Shown here one piece after another: positions 13,517 to 16,978 of a stretch of 16,978 nt of DNA. Made by a program: the position numbers and the translations under genes. Origin of the DNA: a bacterium (GTDB lineage Bacteria; Arandabacterota; Arandabacteria; Arandabacterales; Arandabacteraceae); contig JALGWB010000012.1 of NCBI GenBank assembly GCA_025774405.1, positions 1-16,978 of the forward strand, given 5' to 3'. Every line of letters starts with the position of its first letter. Position 1 is the first letter of the stretch. The notes under the pieces are model-generated. The model was not told where the DNA came from. It made no database searches and saw nothing but the letters and a program-made list of their open reading frames with translations.

Positions 13517-16215
13517 GATGGTTATGGCTAACTGCATTCTTCTCCACACTCTTCTGGCTGCGTGCGATTCCCATCTTCATGAGGGCACAGGATGACTGGG
13601 TCTGGTTCATCGCTCTGGCAGTACTGTCAGCGGGCATCGGGCTTCGGAAGGCGCGTGTTACAGGCTTCAACTTGCGGTGGCTTCTGCTGCTTGCCCCTCT
13701 GGCAGTGGGCCTCTGGCTCTTGCCCTTTCCATACAGCGTGCCTGTTGTGCTTCTAATTCTGACCGTGGTTCTGCTGGCGACTTCGGGTTTTTCAGAAAGC
13801 CTATCGTGGGTCGGCTTGCCATTTGGATTGACCGCTACGGTGCTATTATTTCAAGCAGCGATCTTGCCTGTGCTATACATTTTCGCATCAAGAGTCCACG
13901 AGATTCCGGCTCTGACCCCCCTACTCTACTGGCTGGCAAAGCTATTTGATCCAACAGTGGCATTTAGTGAGCACTGCATTGTCATCCATCAGGTTTATGA
14001 TGTCTATAGCTTCCCGGTGCGCCTTGAGTCACTGGGTTTCATCCCGGCAAGCTTGATCACGATCGCCGGAGTGGTTTTGCTGATTGCCTCCCGGCGTTCG
14101 CTGAGATCGATTGCAAGCTTCATTGGGATTGTTGTTGGCTATTCAGTCTTTCGATATTTGCTCATGATTTTCCTCGTTGTCAAATTCAAGACACTCACTA
14201 TCTTCTGGCTGCCATTGCCAACAGCATTAAGCTACGCCCCCTTGATCGTTCTGCTCATAGCCTGGGAGTACAGCGGAGCAACTTTCCCGAAGGCATCCAT
14301 TCGGCTGAGCTGGATTGGTTACAGAAGGACTTTCGGTGCCCTTGGACTGATCGCTGCAGCTGTCATATGCGTGGTTGGACTTCTGGCTTACCACGACCCT
14401 GGCACACGGAAGCAAGGCAGGCTTCTCATAGACGAACTCCATTCCGACTGGGAATGGACGACTCGCAAATATGACACCGAATGGTATGGCAGAAAGTCGG
14501 GCTACAATTACTACTGTCTTGCTGATTATCTTGACCACTTTTACACCGTGGATGTGGGTACTGATTCACTGCTACCGGATCTCCTCTCGAAATATGATGT
14601 TGTGATCCTCAAGACCCCGACAAGTCCTTACAGTCAGCGAGAGATAGATGCGCTTGTGGAATTTGTTAAGCGTGGGGGAGGGCTATGGCTCCACGGAGAT
14701 CACACCAATGTTTTCGGAATCAGCACGCACCTTAATCAGCTCGCAAGTCGATTCGGGCTGCGGTTCCGTTACGATTCCACATATGATCTGATGACCATGG
14801 CTCTTAGCATTTTTCAAGCCCCACCGATATTTCGGCATCCTACTGTTGCCTTCCTGCCAACATACCTCTTCGCCACCTCCTGCACCATGGAAGCGCCTCT
14901 CTTTTCCGAAAACATGATCATTGGCTATGCACTCAAAGCCATGAAGCTCGACTACTCCAAGATGGGGTTCTTCCCTGAGAAGGACGAGCAGAACTATAAC
15001 TTTGGACTGTTTCTCCAGCAGGGTGGAATCAAATATGGTAAGGGCAGAGTGGCACTCTATACCGATAGCACCTGCTTCTCCAATTTCTTCATGTTCATCC
15101 CAGGAAAGCCGGAACTGGCACTTGCGACAGTAGAATGGTTGAATCACACAAATAGATTTGCGTGGCTGAATAAAATTCTGTTCACCTTTGGTTTAGGCCT
15201 GGTCTTGATTGCAGTGGTTGTTGTAAGGTCCTGGGATCGATCCGCGAAGCTGGCAATCGCCCTGTGCGGAGGTATCCTGGGGGTCGCACTGGCAGCTTCG
15301 GTCTACGATGGATATGTACGGCAATGCTATCCACTGCCTCAACCGCGCAGAGACTATGTTCATGTAGCCTTTGAGGGTGAGCATTCATCGTTTACGCTTC
15401 CAACAAAAGGGCTGACAAGGACGCCTGAGATCAGCCTCCACACGTTCTATGTCTGGACACAACGGCTCGGTTTCTTCCCGAGCTACGAGCCCGAGCTGGA
15501 AGAAGCTCTCAGAAAGGGTGACCTGGTTGTCATAGGTAATCCCACTGAGCCTTTTTCTCAAGATGAGCTGGATGCGATAATCACTTACCTGGCTGCTGGT
15601 GGGCGATTGCTCATCATTCTCGATCCCATCAATCAGGAATGGGCACCCGCACAACTTCTGGGATCGCTGGGACTCAGACTGGAAGAGCCCGAAGAAACAG
15701 AGCAAGACAAGGCGCCTCAACGAGATGGAGAATACCGAGGTCCTCAGCGAAAACCGCCAGTGCAGGCGATTCTGGACGACTGGCCACTTGAACCCGCCAA
15801 ACCGGTGGAGCAACCACAACAAGTGCAACATGAGGATACAAGCGCCGAATCTGATCAAACTCCCGCATATATCATAAGCCCTGATGGGGATATGATAGTC
15901 CTATCGGCGCGTCCCATTGGACTTCAGGGCGGAATTCCGCTTCTTCGCCTTTCTGATGGTCGTGTGATATTAACCGAGGTGAGGATTGGCAAGGGGCGAG
16001 CCTTCATTTTTTCTGATTTCTACCTTTTCACCGAGGAGGTGATGGGGCACACAGGTGAAGTCCCGGATCCAAGGAAGCGCTCGATAGCAGAGCTTGAGTA
16101 CTGGATGCTCCGTGAAATCATGGATCTACACCAGCCAGGACTCTTCTGGCAGAAGGACAGAAAAGGAGCGATTGCTCCCAAGTCCACCGCCGAGAAGCAG
16201 CTCCAGCAACCTTGA
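13513..16215 (+). CDS. Paralogous polytopic membrane protein with two DUF4350/GATase1-like domains
   Basis: This 900-residue protein repeats the layout of the gene before it: membrane helices (1-292), a soluble alpha/beta domain (302-548), two helices (about 551-597) and a second soluble domain (612-880). Shared landmarks in domain one are WYGRKSG (324-330), YDVVILKTPTSPYSQRE, FVKRGGGLWLHGDHT (384-398), GxxxxxNxL after it, and YGKGRVALYTDSTCFSN (508-524). Domain two has GDLVVIGNPTEPFSQDE, YLAAGGRLLIILD and GKGRAFIFSDFYLFTEE. It also carries an insertion rich in Pro, Gln and Glu (about 724-786), likely disordered. The N-terminal part resembles an exosortase, with Ser-173 where the catalytic Cys would be and Arg-214 retained. 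The ATG overlaps the upstream stop (ATGA) with AGGAG 11 nt before it, so the two proteins are made together and may form a complex. Function unknown. Confidence 0.85.
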   Translation: MRWLWLTAFFSTLFWLRAIPIFMRAQDDWVWFIALAVLSAGIGLRKARVTGFNLRWLLLLAPLAVGLWLLPFPYSVPVVLLILTVVLLATSGFSESLSWVGLPFGLTATVLLFQAAILPVLYIFASRVHEIPALTPLLYWLAKLFDPTVAFSEHCIVIHQVYDVYSFPVRLESLGFIPASLITIAGVVLLIASRRSLRSIASFIGIVVGYSVFRYLLMIFLVVKFKTLTIFWLPLPTALSYAPLIVLLIAWEYSGATFPKASIRLSWIGYRRTFGALGLIAAAVICVVGLLAYHDPGTRKQGRLLIDELHSDWEWTTRKYDTEWYGRKSGYNYYCLADYLDHFYTVDVGTDSLLPDLLSKYDVVILKTPTSPYSQREIDALVEFVKRGGGLWLHGDHTNVFGISTHLNQLASRFGLRFRYDSTYDLMTMALSIFQAPPIFRHPTVAFLPTYLFATSCTMEAPLFSENMIIGYALKAMKLDYSKMGFFPEKDEQNYNFGLFLQQGGIKYGKGRVALYTDSTCFSNFFMFIPGKPELALATVEWLNHTNRFAWLNKILFTFGLGLVLIAVVVVRSWDRSAKLAIALCGGILGVALAASVYDGYVRQCYPLPQPRRDYVHVAFEGEHSSFTLPTKGLTRTPEISLHTFYVWTQRLGFFPSYEPELEEALRKGDLVVIGNPTEPFSQDELDAIITYLAAGGRLLIILDPINQEWAPAQLLGSLGLRLEEPEETEQDKAPQRDGEYRGPQRKPPVQAILDDWPLEPAKPVEQPQQVQHEDTSAESDQTPAYIISPDGDMIVLSARPIGLQGGIPLLRLSDGRVILTEVRIGKGRAFIFSDFYLFTEEVMGHTGEVPDPRKRSIAELEYWMLREIMDLHQPGLFWQKDRKGAIAPKSTAEKQLQQP

Positions 16216-16235
16216 GACCCCTACACAGGGGGCTC
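16214..16235 (+). terminator. Hairpin at the end of the membrane-protein pair
   Basis: GAGaCCCCT and AGGGGgCTC pair around an ACAC tetraloop: eight pairs with one A-G mismatch. The element starts within the stop codon of the 900-residue gene. The T-rich stretch (GATTTTGC) comes only about 24 nt later, so termination may be inefficient. Confidence 0.4.
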
Positions 16236-16267
16236 ATAGCCTACCGGTCTTACTGCTGTGATTTTGC

Positions 16268-16297
16268 TTGACGCTATCGCTGACTTCGGCTTAAGCT
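16268..16297 (+). promoter_or_regulatory. Weak promoter candidate before the beta-barrel gene
   Basis: TTGACG (16268-16273) matches five of six -35 positions. TAAGCT (16292-16297), 18 nt later, matches only three of the -10 positions, although those include the important T, A and final T. The leader to the ATG at 16407 would be about 100 nt. The rest of 16236-16406 holds nothing else recognisable apart from the ribosome site. Confidence 0.3.
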
Positions 16298-16406
16298 GCT
16301 TGCAGTCGTGCATTGCTCGTCACCAGGCTGCCGCGTGTTCCAGCAGTTACGTGGTGGACTTACGGAGCGAGAAGGCTTGTCGCATCTCATCGAAAGGAGG
16401 GGAACC

Positions 16407-16978
16407 ATGCGGTTTATATTGCTTTTGGCAGTTCTGGCTTCGTTGATTCTAATTGCTGCTAATCCGCCCGCTGCCGCAACCGATCCAGTCAGCAGGGGAA
16501 GCAAGATGATTGGCGGCCAATTCCTTCTTTCAAGTAGCGGTGGTGACCTTTACGAGGTGAACAACAAAAGGGTGTCCACACTTCGGTTGAACCCGTACCT
16601 GGGTGTTTTCGTTTCTGATCGTTTTAGCTTCGGTGGTACACTGGCTCTCCAGCGCTCATCATCAGATGAAATCACCTCGATGAGCTTCGGTCTCGGACCA
16701 CGTCTTGCCTACTTCTTCAGGCAGGGAGGGAGAACGCAGGTTACCGGGGCTGTCTACCCCTTTGTCGATCTGGCCCTGCTTTATACAAGACATTCAATAG
16801 ACTTCGACTCGTCAGATTTCACAGCCTCTGGCTTCTCATTCGCTTTCGGTGGTGGGTTTATATACATGTTCTCGAGGCAGGTTGGACTGTCGATTGAGCT
16901 CAACTACCAGATTGACAATCTGACAGTTGAAGTTAACGGTCACGAGGACTCCGAAAGTGGTGATACATTCAGTGCCAT
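16407..16978 (+). CDS. Outer-membrane beta-barrel-like protein (3' end outside window)
   Basis: The frame is open from the ATG at 16407 to the window end (190 codons). AAAGGAGGGG lies just upstream, the best ribosome site on this strand. Residues 1-24 are a clear signal peptide (MRF, a Leu/Ile/Ala core, cleavage near PAAA). The rest alternates polar and hydrophobic residues in amphipathic strands rich in Gly, aromatic and Ser residues (for example SFGLGPRLAYFF, GAVYPFVDLALLYT, SFAFGGGFIYMF). This is the pattern of small outer-membrane beta-barrels of the OmpA/OMP_b-brl type, where YPFVDLAL and the GGG turn are common. Its role (porin, adhesin or structural) cannot be told. It shows that the host has an outer membrane. 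Confidence 0.8.
   Translation, partial: MRFILLLAVLASLILIAANPPAAATDPVSRGSKMIGGQFLLSSSGGDLYEVNNKRVSTLRLNPYLGVFVSDRFSFGGTLALQRSSSDEITSMSFGLGPRLAYFFRQGGRTQVTGAVYPFVDLALLYTRHSIDFDSSDFTASGFSFAFGGGFIYMFSRQVGLSIELNYQIDNLTVEVNGHEDSESGDTFSA

Noticed and set aside
1..16978. CRISPR arrays, tRNA or rRNA genes, insertion sequences
   Set aside because: No regularly spaced direct repeats, no cloverleaf or rRNA-like sequence, and no transposase or terminal inverted repeats were seen on reading both strands.

Overview
The window carries a bacterial V/A-type ATPase operon, flanked by genes for exported proteins and by a pair of large paralogous membrane proteins. The genes have Shine-Dalgarno sites and sigma70-like promoters with 16-18 bp spacers. 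Exported proteins with Sec-type signal peptides and a 3'-terminal outer-membrane beta-barrel-like protein point to a diderm bacterium. The overall style (V/A-ATPase, Cys-containing secreted proteins, proteins without a familiar name) suggests an uncultured lineage. The phylum cannot be fixed from the sequence; an FCB-related candidate phylum is only a guess.

Layout. Positions 1-696 (minus) hold the N-terminal 232 residues of a secreted protein with a near-consensus promoter. Positions 697-1205 have no convincing gene but hold a tight cluster of DnaA-box-like sequences (842-948), two of them exact TTATCCACA; this is a candidate replication origin or DnaA-controlled site. Positions 1206-9839 (minus) are a complete nine-gene ATPase operon in the order H(peripheral stalk)-I-K-E-C-F-A-B-D, the same order as the Enterococcus ntpFIKECGABD core. 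Gene junctions are tight, several are translationally coupled, and one promoter lies at 9908-9936. The K subunit has every residue of the known Na+-binding site, so the rotor probably uses Na+. Two starts were revised: subunit H begins at 9839 and subunit I at 9526.

Positions 10135-10893 (plus) hold a promoter and a small exported protein whose mature part is an array of Thr-Cys pairs, largely every six residues (18 Cys within 108 residues). Positions 11144-16215 hold two overlapping (ATGA) genes for 790- and 900-residue membrane proteins of one architecture: a polytopic N-terminal region, a soluble DUF4350/GATase1-like domain with a GDHT motif, two more membrane helices and a second soluble domain of the same kind. 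The N-terminal regions look like exosortase/archaeosortase folds in which the catalytic Cys is replaced. From 16407 to the window end lies the start of an outer-membrane beta-barrel-like protein.

The ATPase genes make one membrane machine. The plus-strand genes look like a separate cell-envelope module: a secreted Cys-rich protein, a paired membrane system of unknown function and an outer-membrane protein. That these act together is inferred only from adjacency, shared strand and membrane or export features. The most novel parts are the paralogous membrane pair and the Thr-Cys repeat protein.
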